This document shows positions 27,406 to 40,600 of a stretch of 64,000 nucleotides of DNA, piece after piece; the stretch's first letter is position 1; each line of letters starts with the position of its first letter. This DNA comes from Ichthyophthirius multifiliis (lineage: Eukaryota; Ciliophora; Oligohymenophorea; Hymenostomatida), in the NCBI RefSeq assembly GCF_000220395.1, contig NW_004086375.1, forward strand, positions 8,646 through 72,645, read 5' to 3'. The position numbers were made by a program, and so were the translations under genes. The notes under the pieces were generated by a model. The model did not search any database. It saw only the letters and a list, made by a program, of their open reading frames with translations, and had not been told where the DNA came from.

Positions 27406-28978
27406 TCAAAATTCTAAAGTTCCTTATTCTTTTTCTTTTTTGAATTATTCAAAGTAACCATAAACAATATTAACAGCAAGCAAAATACCAGTACCTATTT
27501 AAAAAATAATAAAAATTTAATAAAAACAATTTTTTTTTTTATTAAATACCTGATCCAATAACTCCCATGAAATCAGCAACAATGGTAAGTGCACCGACAC
27601 ACATACCACCAAAAGTGGCAGCAATAGGAATATATCTAGCAAGGTGTTTTTTAAGTCCTACTTCTCTAGAACCAATAAGACTCATTCCTTATTCTTTTAA
27701 TTATTTAGCGACATCTCTAACAGAAGATCCTGAAACTTCGATCCAAGTCTTAGAGAAGATAGCACAAGAAGTAAGTACAAAAGCAACATAAAGGATAGTA
27801 TGTAAAGGATCGCTAATAGTTTCATAAAGTCCTCTTGGTGGAGAAAGATAATAGACTAGACCTCCAGAAGGTACAAAGTGATTTCCACCAGCTTCAACTT
27901 ATTACCATCTTCCCAATAATCCAACAAGGAAATTTCCAGAGAATTACTTATATAGCATTTAGGAGAAGAAATAAAGATTAGATACAAGAGCAGTTTACAA
28001 AATAATAGGCATGTTAGATGTGTAGAATAGTTTTATAGGATAAGATTAGATTTGTCCAGCTACTCTATTATTTTTAATTGAAATATCAACCTTGAATCCT
28101 TGGAAATAAATCACAACCAAGAAAATAACTGCAGTGGATAATAAATTGCTTATATTAGGAAGTCCTGATCTATAAAAGGCATTTTATAAAGCATGCAATT
28201 TATTTGGCATAAAAATGAGACTATGGAATAAGTTTATCATAGCTCCTTCATATTATTCTCCACTTTCTGATGGATATGTGATTGGAGAAAATGATTTCCA
28301 AAGTAATGTCTCACAAATATTAATTGCTATAAATAATGAAATTGCAGAATTTCCTAATCCATGTCCTTTAGATAAAAGATCATCTAACATTAAAACAATC
28401 ACTCCTGCGAATGTTAATTATAAAACTATCAATATAGCATTTCCACTACCTACTTTTTCAATATCACCATACATTCCACTCCATACATAAGCTGCTGCTT
28501 CACAGAATCCAATAATAAGACCCAAAACTATTATATATAAATTAATATTTTATTTTTTTATAAATTTTACGTTTTTAAGCTCCTTCAAATAAAGCTTTTT
28601 CAGATTTAACATTCTAGTCAATTTCTATTATTTTAGCTCCTACAATTAATTACATAACCATACCAGCAGTTACTATAGGAGAAATTCCTAATTCCATAAT
28701 TGTTCCTCTGTTTGAAGCTAGAATTACTCTTAACCAGTAAAAAGGATCTGATGAGGAGTTAGATACAACTCCATATAAAGGAATTTAGCAAGCTACCAAA
28801 TATATTAATATTACTATAATAGTCCACATGGCTCTACTTCTAAATGGAACAATCTTTTTATTTTTATTGAAATTTAAGTTAAAAAAAAGTATTTTTTATT
28901 ATTTACCTTAGTTATAGGATTTTCTACTTCAGGAATAAGTGCCATTACAGGCGATAACATATTTAATATTTTACTCAT
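27406..28978 (-). CDS. SEC61A: Sec61 alpha, protein translocon channel
   Basis: Channel-forming subunit of the ER translocon, moving nascent secretory and membrane proteins into or through the ER membrane. Four exons: 28978-28907, 28853-28571, 28527-27550 and 27494-27406; introns 53, 43 and 55 bp. The exons sum to exactly 474 codons with no correction, 473 aa against about 476 in other eukaryotes. Landmarks: [18 protein letters not shown] (plug/TM1), [15 protein letters not shown] (TM2-TM3), SGHGLGN-type [16 protein letters not shown], the cytosolic loop [31 protein letters not shown], and the ribosome-binding loop [15 protein letters not shown]. Ten membrane segments fit. Thirteen or more in-frame TAA/TAG codons fall at Gln sites. 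It is adjacent to, but independent of, the divergent histidine kinase. Confidence 0.97.
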
Positions 28979-30798
28979 TTATATTTTTTTTATAATATTT
29001 TTTTTTATATTATATATAAATATATTAATATATAATAAATATATATATATGAATCTTTAAAGCAATTTATATGTTTATTTTTTTATTAACCAAAACACGT
29101 GTTTATATTTATTTATTTTATAAAGCAAATTTATAAAAATAAATAATTTTTATTTAATAAAATAGTCTATTTTAATTATTACATGAGTAGTAAATAAAAC
29201 GCATATTCCTTAATTTTTATAATGCGAAGTAAATTAAATTTCTCAATAATTAATAATTTATGACTTTTTTTTTTATATATATATATTTAAACAAATAAAA
29301 TTTTTATTTAAAAAAAAAAATATTAATTATTTTAAATTGAAAAGTTTTTAACTAAAAATCTATATTATTTTTGAAATCTTAATAAATTAGAAAATATAAA
29401 AATATTGGTATTTAATATAAATTGATGTAAATGATTAAAAATCTAATAAAAAAATTTCATTTTTTAAAATAAATAAAATTAGAAATATTATATTTTTATT
29501 TAATTTATTAAGATTAAAACTAAAAATATAATCATTAAGGCATTATTAATAAAAAAATACAATAAGTAAAAAAAATATTTAATTTATATTTAAAGTAAAT
29601 ATTTTATTTATTTATTAATAAAAAAAGTTTGATTATTATATAAATAAAATTAAATTAAAAATCTAAAATAAAATAGGTATTAAAATAAAAACAAAATATT
29701 ATAAATAAAAATAATTATATTCATTTATAAAAAAATTTATATAAAATATAAAATTTAAATTTTAATTAATTAATAAATAAATATAAATTACATTTCATAT
29801 TATATTATATTAAAAATATTATGTCATAATATTATCATTTATAAGGATAATATATATTTATTTAAATAATTTTAAAATTAAAAATAAAAGAAAAACATAT
29901 ATATATTTTTTAATATTATAAAAAATTTATCAATTATTTATATATAAAATATAAATATATATATATATTTATATTTATATATTTAAATTATTTATGTATT
30001 TATGTATTATATATTACAAATATTTTTTTTTTTTTAATTAAAATTTAATTATTATAAATTTTAAATCTTTTATTATTTAATTAATTTAATTAAATTTATT
30101 CTATTTTCATAAATAAGAAATAAAAATAATCAAAAAATTTAAAAGAAATAAATATATTATGTTTTATATTAAAAATAAAATTCTTCTTTTTTTTTAAAAC
30201 AAATAATAAATACAAATAATTATAAAATTAAATATAATATGTAATGTTTTGATTAGACGAAAAAAATTTTTTTTTTAAAACATTTAAAATTATTAGTCTT
30301 AATAACAAACTAAATAACATTATAAATAAAGTTAAAATTAAATAACAATCTTGAATATTTCACAAATATTTCTAATATTTTACTTATATTAAATTTGCTT
30401 TGTATCTACTTTAATCTTTATTGTATAGAAATTCATAAAAAAAAACAACAAGGTTAATAAATAAATAGTTAAAAAGGGATATTATTATTATTTTTAAATA
30501 TGCATTTATTGCTTTTTGTATTTATATGTTTTTAAAACAGCCGTTAAATGATAATATACAATTAAACTCAAAGTATATTTATTATATTATTGTACATAAG
30601 TAAATATACTAACATATTTATAAAATATAAGAATACTTTTATAGTTTTAATTTGTGAATTAATAGTCATTTTTTTTTTCTTTATAAATAATTTTGTGAAA
30701 AACTGTTATTTGATTGTATTAACACAGCAGCTTTTTTATTTTATTTAAACGAAAAAAACATATATTATAATAAAAAGTAAACTGATTAATAAATTTAA
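28979..30798. other. AT-rich divergent spacer
   Basis: Shared upstream region of Sec61 alpha (-) and the histidine kinase (+), about 1.8 kb of A/T runs. The promoters of both genes must lie here, but no specific element can be named. No coding frame of interest is seen. Confidence 0.5.
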
Positions 30799-33063
30799 AT
30801 GGATAAACATTTATAATCGATTTTAAAAATAACAAATAATAATGAAATAGAGACGAATATTCATGATAAAAGGTATTCAATCTTTAGTTTAAGCAAAAAA
30901 TTCATAAACCTTTATAAGAAAATAAATTTTCAAGAAAACTAATTTAAATAATAAATATTAACATCACATCCAAAGATTAACTTTTAAACAATAAACGAAA
31001 CTTTTTTCAATAATTTTGCATTTTTTGTTTTAGATAACTAAGCTTAAGTGATTTATTAAAATTAAAAATTAAATGAATTATTTGAAACTAATTAAATTAA
31101 CTATATGTTCTTAACTGAAATAAAAATAAGGAAATTTTCAGGTGAATCTTTCTAAAAAATAAACAAAAAATTTAACGAAAAAAAATTTAGTATTGATTCC
31201 GAACTTTAAAAATTCCTTTGTTAAAAGCAAGAAAACATCACTTTATATTAATTAACAATTGATTTATAAAATTTACTATTGGAAGAGAGTAATTTTGAAC
31301 TAGAAATATACGAATTCTCTTATAAATCTTAAGAAATTATATAATATATTAAATTTTATATAAACTTTATATAAAAAAATTCTTAAAAGAGCTATTAAAT
31401 ATGTCAATTTATCTAAAATAAATAAAGAGAAATCCATATAAAATAAAAAGCATGTGAAAGCACTCTAAACACCTCCATTAGAAGTCTTTCACATGAGTTC
31501 GGGACTTTAATAAATATAATAAATATTTTAACTGAAAACGCATTAGAAGATGAAAATATTCCAGTTTAATTTAAAAATGAATATTTCAGATAAATAAATA
31601 CTAATTGTTAATTACTTATTGGCTTCATTGAAGATATGAAGACTTATTAATAAATAATTTCAGCACAATTTTTATTCAAAAAAAGGCTTTTTGACATCCG
31701 AAAAGCTATCTTTGAAATAGCAGAGTTATTTAAAGTCTAACTAAAGTTTAAAAATATTAATTTTTAAATTTAATTTTAACAAAACATAAAAACTTTAATT
31801 ATTTCCGATTTTTAACTAATTCAATAAATTATCAAAAATTTGATTTCAAATTCTATAAGGTTTACTGAACAAGGTTTTATTTAAATAACTGTCCAAAAAC
31901 ACACATAAAATAAGCTTAAAATAACCATAGAAGACTCTGGTATAGGAATGCTCCCAGAAGAACTTAATAGACTCGAATAAATGATGGAAAATGGCTTCAG
32001 TTAGGAAAAAATATCCCAAAATTCAGTTGGATTTGGCCTTGGGTTATATATGTCAAACACTTATGCCCGAAAACTAACTTTCGAAAATGAAAAGAAATCT
32101 CTTTTTTTCGATTCTGAAAAAGGCAAAGGTTTAAAATGCTGGTTTTTTATTGAAGATATGAATAATATTGAAAAAGTAAACGAATAAAAACGTTAAAGAA
32201 AGCTTCTTTTTTCTTTAAAATCGAAATCAAACGAAGATGTTAAAATATCACCTTTTGTGTTATTTTAAAAGAAAAAAATGCTTTCCAAATCAGATTTTGA
32301 AAGTGAATAATCTCCTTTTTTAAAAAGCTTCGTAAATAAAAAAATCGGGCTTTTACGGAACTAAAAAAAGCACACATTTACCCAAACATAATAAAAAAAT
32401 TAAAATAATAAATTTTAGTCTTTAAATAATTTCAATTTTTAATTACAAAATAAACTTGATTTTGATTTCGAATAGTTTTAATTTGATTATAGGGTTACCC
32501 TAGATGAAATTAAGGCTTCCTAGAAAGAAATAACTTAAAAAAATATAAAAAATAACCTTCTTTTGGAAATTGATGAAGAAAAAAATATTATTAATAAACC
32601 AAATTGTTAATCTATATTCTAGAACATTAAAAACGTTAAAAAAATTCTAATAGTTGATGATGAACCTTTCAATGTTTTTGTACTTAAAGGCCTTTTTAAA
32701 ACTCTTGGATTAGAAAAGTATGTAATTGAAGCTTTTAATGGTAAATAAGCTATTGAATAAATTATTTATTAAGCCAGTATGAAATGTAAAAGAAATGAAG
32801 AAAAAGGGTATAAAATCGGAATTATTATTATGGATGTTAATATGCCTGTTTTAGACGGTATATAGGCTACTAAATTTATAAAAAATATGTATTTTAATGG
32901 AGATATTAAATATTTACCAAAAATAATTGGATATACAGCTTTTTGTGATCTATAAACTAAATAAGATTGTTTAAATGCTGGAATGGATGCAGTTTTGACA
33001 AAACCTTCTTAAAGAGATAATTTGATTTCTGTAATTGAATAGTTTTATTTAAATTAATGTTGA
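30799..33063 (+). CDS. Soluble hybrid histidine kinase / response regulator
   Basis: Phosphorelay sensor kinase: autophosphorylates on His and passes phosphate to its own receiver Asp. One exon, 755 codons (754 aa), no intron and no correction. No membrane segment or signal peptide is seen, so it is cytosolic. Residues about 70-130 (FAFFVLDNQAQVIYQNQKL) look PAS-like. The H-box SLSHEFGTLINII places the phospho-His at residue 232. HATPase elements: N-box NLISNSIRFTEQG, G1 IEDSGIGM, G2 GFGLGLYMSN. A poorly conserved Gln/Lys-rich spacer follows to about residue 610. The C-terminal receiver has ILIVDDEP (acidic pair), phospho-acceptor Asp 679 in MDVNMP, GYTAF, and the Lys in LTKPS. The H-box lacks the usual RTP (F-G-T-L instead), while all catalytic residues are present. 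Confidence 0.92.
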
Positions 33064-33268
33064 ATTTTATTTATTTTTTGTAAATTTAATATATAAATAT
33101 ATTAAATTTATTATTTATACATTATAATTTAATTATTTTTATTATAAAAAAAAATATTGGTATTTATGTTTGATTACTACAAATAGTTAATAAAAAGAAC
33201 TATAAATTTTTAATAATATATATAATACTTCATGTTAAATATCGAAATCATTATTATAAAATTAGTAT

Positions 33269-33333
<65 letters not shown>

Positions 33334-33351
33334 AATAACATAAATTTTATA
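33064..33351. repeat. Spacer with a long (TA)n tract
   Basis: A TA dinucleotide run of about 55-60 bp at about 33271-33330 sits immediately upstream of the next ORF. Nothing else is seen. Confidence 0.7.
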
Positions 33352-33873
33352 ATGAAAAAAGATAAAGAATTATATAACAAAAAGAGCCCATTAATAAATT
33401 TATAGAAAAAAATTCTTATCCAATAAATGAAAATACATTTAATTGAAAAATATGTATTTAGTTTAAAATGTAAAAAATAGGAGCTTTCAATAATAAATTA
33501 TACAATTTTTTACTTAGAAATATAAAATAGACTTTTTATAAAATAAAATTAATGTAAATTTCTAATGATTAAATTGATTATTTTTAACGGATTAGTCTAA
33601 AATTCTCTTTAATTTTAAAAAGTTTAATAATAAGAAGAAGATAATACATTAATAAATTAGTAATTATATCAAAGAAATACAGATTATAAATATTTGATTA
33701 AAAATAATAATATGAAATTGATTTAATATATTAAATATTATCGGAAATACTAAAAATAGAAAAAGTATATTAATTAATAATGTAAAGTAAATGGTATATA
33801 TTTTTAAGAAGATTCGGATATTTATATTGCTTTCATTAAAATTTTTATGAAATAAGGAAATCGCATATTGTGA
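33352..33873 (+). CDS. Hypothetical Lys/Gln/Ile-rich protein
   Basis: An ORF of 174 codons from ATG 33352 to TGA 33871-33873, rich in Lys, Gln, Asn and Tyr, without a recognised domain. The same frame resumes beyond that TGA and stays open through about 34247, with plausible protein such as FNQWNIEEEKAIENYKKKE, so the TGA may be in an unrecognised intron or be a base error and the gene may extend to about 34200. The extension converges head-on with the HECT gene. I cannot fix the 3' end. Confidence 0.45.
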
Positions 33874-34247
33874 TAATTATAAATATAAAAAGTAGTTTTT
33901 GTATTTAATTAATGGAATATTGAGGAAGAAAAAGCAATAGAAAATTATAAAAAAAAAGAGGTCTTAAATAAAAAATATAGAATATATAAATTAAATAAAT
34001 AAGAAGTTAAATTAAATAATCAATATCCAATAATTAAAAGAATGAACTTAAAAAATAATAGAATGAAAAAATAAAATAAAAATATTCTATTAAATTTTAT
34101 AAGAATTTAATATAATTAAAAATAGCAGTTTTAAAAGGCTATATTATCAGTAAGTTATAAATATAAAAAGAAAAATAATCATAATTGTGAATAAATTTTT
34201 GAAATAAATAAAAAATTAATTATATTAAATTATTTATATTTTTATAT

Positions 34248-34617
34248 TCATGCTAATTCAAATCCAGAAGATTCAAATAAAGCTTTCCTTAAGGCATCCT
34301 CAAGTCTTTCTTTTGAAAAATAATTTGGTAAATCTATTTAATTTCCACATGTATGTGCTACAGGTAATCTATCTGTCCTTAAAGTTAATGATATTGTTAT
34401 TGGAAATTGTTTAAAACCACCATATGGCAGATTCATACTTCCTGTTATGAAAAATACAAAACATGATTTTTCATAATTATTAAATGTTTCTAATATTTCA
34501 AACAACCAAATTATTTGCTTGTCATTTTTTGTATATCCATCTAATGTTATATTTTCTTTCAATTCTTAAACTATTTAAAAATATTAATATATTAATATAT
34601 ATAAAAATATAAAAACT

Positions 34618-34651
<34 letters not shown>

Positions 34652-37600
34652 AAAATATAATAATTTTTTTTATTTTATTGTCTATTAATTTTATATATAT
34701 ATTTGAGAATTTTTATTACTTGAAATTTCAGGACTTCCACTAAAAATAAATTAAAGCATTTATTCGTCTAGAATATATATGAAATCTGAAGAAACAATTT
34801 CTTCAAATCCTGTAATTAAAGCATATGATTAATAATATATTTCTCTAATAAGTTGAGAATGGCAGATTTATTTCACATATTTTTTTTTATTCTAATCATT
34901 TATTTTTATATTTTTTCCGTTCTATTCTAATTCAATTTCTATATTTTATCCTCCAAACTACTTAATATATCTAAAGTAATATATATATAACATGTAAAAT
35001 ATATAAAAAATACGTAAAAGAATGCTCGAAAATATCATCAATAGAATTTTATAACATCCAATTTAAATTTTAATAATATTCAGGGTCAATTTCTTCTAAA
35101 TCAGAAATAAAAATTTTTTTTTCAAAAAAAGTTTTATAAAAGGAACCGCGAAATTGGCTTAAACCGCATGATTTTCAATAAAAGCTCTTCCTAATAAAAT
35201 TCCCAAAAATTTAAAAATAACTAAATGATTAGGTATCAAAAACGAAAAAGGATTCGGCATATACGTATAATTCTTCTTATTTTATATAAATAAACCGAAA
35301 TCCGGATTCAATAATTTACTAAAAATTAAACTAAACCATTCTCTTCTTGGCCCTCCTTCATCTACTCCTTATTCATCTAAATTTTAATAATATAAATAAA
35401 TATTAATGATATTAGTTTACTTTTCCATTTAATATATAAAGTATTTAAACACAAAGACTCTAATTTTAGATTAAGAACAGCCGGAACACTTTCCTAAATA
35501 ATAAATTCTCGATTAATTCTCAAAGTCTAACTTTAACTAGATGCATAATTCATATTTTTTTTAACTCTCTATTTAGTTTAGCTTATAATAATTTATTTTT
35601 TCAAATTTAAGCTATATTTAGCATTTAAATTTTTCAATGGAAACTAAATTAACCCCGCAAATTCATACTAGAATTTCGAAACGCAACAAAAAACTGCATT
35701 TTATAACCTTAAAAAAAAAAACTCAAAAATCCCTTTAAATGTTTTATTTTTCAAGCTAGAATTAATCAAACATTCGCAAAAAGCATTTTCTTCATTTTCC
35801 ATATTATTGCTATTATTTTTTTATAATGAAATATTTTCAGATTCAATTTATTTTAGTTATAAATTTTCTAATAAAGGGGAATTTTCTTCCTCTTTTTCTT
35901 CCACTTTTATATTCAAAAACTTATATAAATAAAACAAAGATTAATAAATTTTCACAAAATACTAATAAAACGTAAAAAAGCGAATATATTTATCATTTTA
36001 AAGAATTCCCTATTATATCGTATGTTAATAATAGAATGAAAAAATCACTACATTCTCAAATATTTGTAATATATTGCTTTCCTTTAGTAAATCTTCGAAT
36101 TTTTCCTTTAAAAAATTGCAATAAAGGCTTATTTTTTCAGGATCTTCCATATATTTTTATTATAAAAGGAGTTTAAAAATTTATTTAATATACTTTATGA
36201 AATTAAAGAGCATCAAACATTTACACTAAATGCTTTCTAGTTATTTATTAAGCTATTATTTTAACATATTATCGAAAAACTCTCTCTCTTAAGTATCAAA
36301 ATTAGCAAAATCTTTCTCTTTCATTTACTCATATAGGTTTTTAATTGTCTAAACGAGCAAAGTAGATATAGGAGTCAAAGAAATTGGTATATTTTTTCCA
36401 AGTTGTAAAAGGAAAATCAAAATTTACTCATGTTAAGTGCAAAAAACGAGATTTTTTTCAAAGAAAATATACTATCTTTTCTTAAAATAAGTGCTTTTGA
36501 AATCATTTAAATAGATTTAAGCCATTATTTATTACATATTTTCAGTTCTTATAAGTTATTTTTGAATTTCATGTGTATTAGTAAGCATATTTCGAGGTAA
36601 AAAAGGTAAAATACATTCAGGAATGAAAAACTAATTCCTATCTAAATATAAAAACAATAAATTTATGAAAGCCTTATAATTATATTTAAAAGATTTTTAA
36701 GTATTTATGCTTTTTAAAAGTCCATTTATTTTAATAAAAGATTATAATTATTAAATAAGGGATTTTTCAAAGAAAAATTCGAAGATATATTCATTATTTT
36801 ATATAAGAATACTAAGAAAAGAAAAGATCTTATTTATTGATTTATAATTTTTAGATATTTTTGGAAGATTTTCGATTAATATTTTTGAGAAATATTCACG
36901 ATTTTTACAGTTATGAAGGAAAAGTAGGTAGAAATCAAATTATTCGGGATTTATTTCAGCTTAATTATATATATTTTCATCTGATTTTGAAAAAAAAAGA
37001 ATGTTTTAAGCAAAATCGATTAATTCGGTTGGAAACTCAATTAGTTAATTTAAAAAATCATCAGTAAAAATGTGCATTAAATGCCATTTTTAAAATTTTA
37101 TTTATAGCTTAGTATTATATGCTCCGCTGCTATATACATTAAATGATTTATTTTTAATTAAAGTTTCATCAGTTACTTCAGTATATAAGTAATTGAATTC
37201 TTTTAAGAAATCATAAAAATCTACTAAAGGAGAATTTTATTAAAAAATCTAAGTATTATTAGGAGAATTTTAATTATTTTTAGGCGAAGTTTGATTATTA
37301 TTAGGCGAAGTTTAATTATTTTTAGGCGAAGTTTAATCATTATTATTATTATTAGGTAAATTCAATGTTTTATTTGAAGTACTTTAAATTACTTTTTATA
37401 AAAAAGATGACGTTTGTTATTTAGATTTCGGAAAAATATAGGAGTTTCGATTTATAAAAAGACTATCTAATGATGATTGTAGAATTGCTTTATTAGAATC
37501 ATATTCTTAAATAAGAAAATATTTAAACAAATATTCATCTTTAAAAGAAACATTAAATAACGAAAAAAAATCTTTAACAATTTCGAAGTCGTTTTTAATC

Positions 37601-40600
37601 AAATTTTAAATAAGAATTGAGTCGTTTTCATATAAATAAGTTCCCGCTTTATAAAAGGAAAGATTTTCTAATATTTTTTTCATTATTCGAACTTATTAAT
37701 GCTCTTCTACTATTTCGTTTTTTATTTTTTCGATATCTTCCATAAATACATCTTTAATAAGCTTTATCAAAATCTTCTTATTTTTCGAATTTTTAATTAG
37801 ATTTATTATTTATTTGTTTTTTTCTATATTTAAAAATTCTTCACTATCTTCCTCTGTTTCTTCTACACTTTTTTTTTTTTAAATACTAGTATTTTCTTCT
37901 TCTTTTCTTTTCTAATTTAAATTCTATTTTTCTTTACTTCCCTTTTTAATTGAAGAAACTTTCTTTTTTTATTTTTTAGATGAACTATTAACTTAGCTAT
38001 CTTCAAAATCTTCCAAATCCTATACCAAAACAGATATTTCAAACAATTCCTTATATAAAACGAATTTCTCATAAATAATTTTACTATATAAATTGATTAA
38101 AAATCCACTTAAATTTGCCTAATTTATAACAAATTATGAATACGTATTTTTCCATTTATTTCTATAATAAGCATTTAATTTTTTAATTTCATAAACATGC
38201 TCTTTTTTGAGATTTTAATACTATATTTATTAAGCTACCACTTTTATATATGTTTAACTGCTTATTTTTGCTTATTAAACGAATCCTAATTTACTCTATT
38301 ATGTATAGTTTATTTAAAATACGGGTCCTTCTGCTTTTCCTTTTCCTTAAAACTCATTTAAGTGTTCATTTTTCGTTCTGTTTTTTTTTATGAGTTTTAT
38401 TGTTTTTTTTATTCATTTTATTATAAATTATCCTCTTATAAAAATTCGAAGTCTTATTAATTTATAATAGGGGTTTATTCTTAAAAAGTTTCTTTTTTGT
38501 TTTTTTAAGAATAATCAATGCAATTATGATTTTCATTTTGAAAGATAAAATTTAGCACATCAAAAAAATGCGAAAAATCTGCATTTTATGAATAAAAAAG
38601 TTATTTTATTTCTCTTCCAAATATATAAATTTAATAAGCGTCTTTTTAATTTTATTTAAAGACATTTTTTAAAATCTAGTTTATATAATTATTATATAAA
38701 ACGGCATAAATTTAAGGCAAATTTAAAAAAGAAAATAAATTCTCATCTTTTTTTCCCAAAAAAAGCATTTTCATTAGTATTTTTTCCAAAAACTCCTTCA
38801 TGTTTTCATTATTTTTCTTTTCGAAAAATCTAAAATAGCTCCCACTTTCAAAAAGACATTCCAAAACTTATAAATACAGCATTAATTTTTCATATTTTTC
38901 GATTTTGATGAATATTTTCTCAACAATTTTCTCACTTTTTCTCATATATTTTTCCCAATATTTTTCTAACAAATCTAAATTATGCTTTTATATATAAACA
39001 CTCACAAAAAACTAAACTATGAATTACTTGCAGTTTCCCAAGCTATCTTTTAACATAAAATCAACAAAAATTTTCCTATATTTCTTCTCCTGAGTCATTA
39101 TTTCAGACAAACATGGGTAATATATGAATAAATTTTACATTATTTAACCAAAAACATATTTATTCATTACTTTTGTATTTATATTTTCCCAATTTAACTC
39201 ATCATAATCTTACAAAAATTCTTTTTTTTGTTCATTTTTCGAGCAAATTTCATAAAGTTAATTAAATAGGCACTTCTCTTATTCCGTAAACTAATAAATA
39301 TAATGAAATTTTCTCTAATAATCTGGCTTTAATTTACACTCTAACTTCTTTTTATTTCTTCTTTCAATTATACATATTTTCTTGAACACCTTGACTACAT
39401 CTTTAGGACCTTTTGAACATAAATTCCTAAAAAAAATTTAATTCAGATAATAAATCTCGTATAAATATATATATTATATATATATATAAATAGATATATA
39501 TATATATAAATATATATACTTAAAATCTTATTAAAATTAACTTATATCAATATTATGATATAATAAAAATCTTTATTTAATCAAAAAATATTTAATAGAA
39601 AATTCTAATGTATACAGATATAAATCCTTATGATTTAAAACTTCATAAATAATACTAAAAATCTACAAGCTTAAAGTCTATCTGAAATTTTCATTTATCT
39701 AACAAATATATTTACAGATGAAAATTACTTTTTTTTCAATTAAAAGCTTAATAGAAATTTCTCTTTTAATTAAAATAAGCATTAGGGATATATTTAATAC
39801 TTTGTTAGCAACATTAAATAGAATATTGTTTATTTTTAAGTCATAAGATTTATTAAAAGTCTCAAAAAGTTTCAAAATAAACTCCAAAACACAAAAATAG
39901 TCTTCCACATCTTCATCTTCCTTAATGTTTTCTTAATTTAACATTCCAAATAATTAATTTGAAAGACTTAGACCTAAATTAGCTTTTTATTCATTTGAAA
40001 ATCCCTAAAAAATACTCTCTTTAATTTAAAAAATATCATATTTAATTTCTTTAACATTATTATTATTTAGATACATAATTTTTATTTCTTTTTCGAAAAA
40101 AAACTTAAAAATTCATTTTTTTTCTAATAATAAAAGTCAAAATTTTTACCTAAAAAAATTTTCAAAGCACAATTATCATTTAATTTATAATTTTTTCGAA
40201 TTTCGATTAAAAAAGAATCCATAAATACCTCAGAAATTTCTTAATTTAGATATTATGATTAATTACTATTAACTTTTTAAAAAAGAAACGGAAAAATATC
40301 ATTACTTTCTCCCAATTTATTAATAACTCTTACAATTTCTACAGTATATGTTTTCATTTTTATCAATTATTAAGCATCCACATTTCCCTATATTTTAAGA
40401 AAATTAAAAATTTCCATAAAAATTAACTAAAAGCATTTCATTAAACTAGCCATTTTATTTTTAACATATTAAACACCTCCCTAAATATCCTAAAAATAGT
40501 CCAAAACAACTCCCGTATCTTTAAAAATATCCAAAAAGCACTCAAATATAGAATCATCTTTTAAAAAAAAAAACTATTACGTTTTATTATTTTCTCCAAA

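Noticed and set aside
36861-37067. Plus-strand 68-aa open frame
   Set aside because: The minus strand here is part of the continuous HECT ligase frame; the plus frame has no context.
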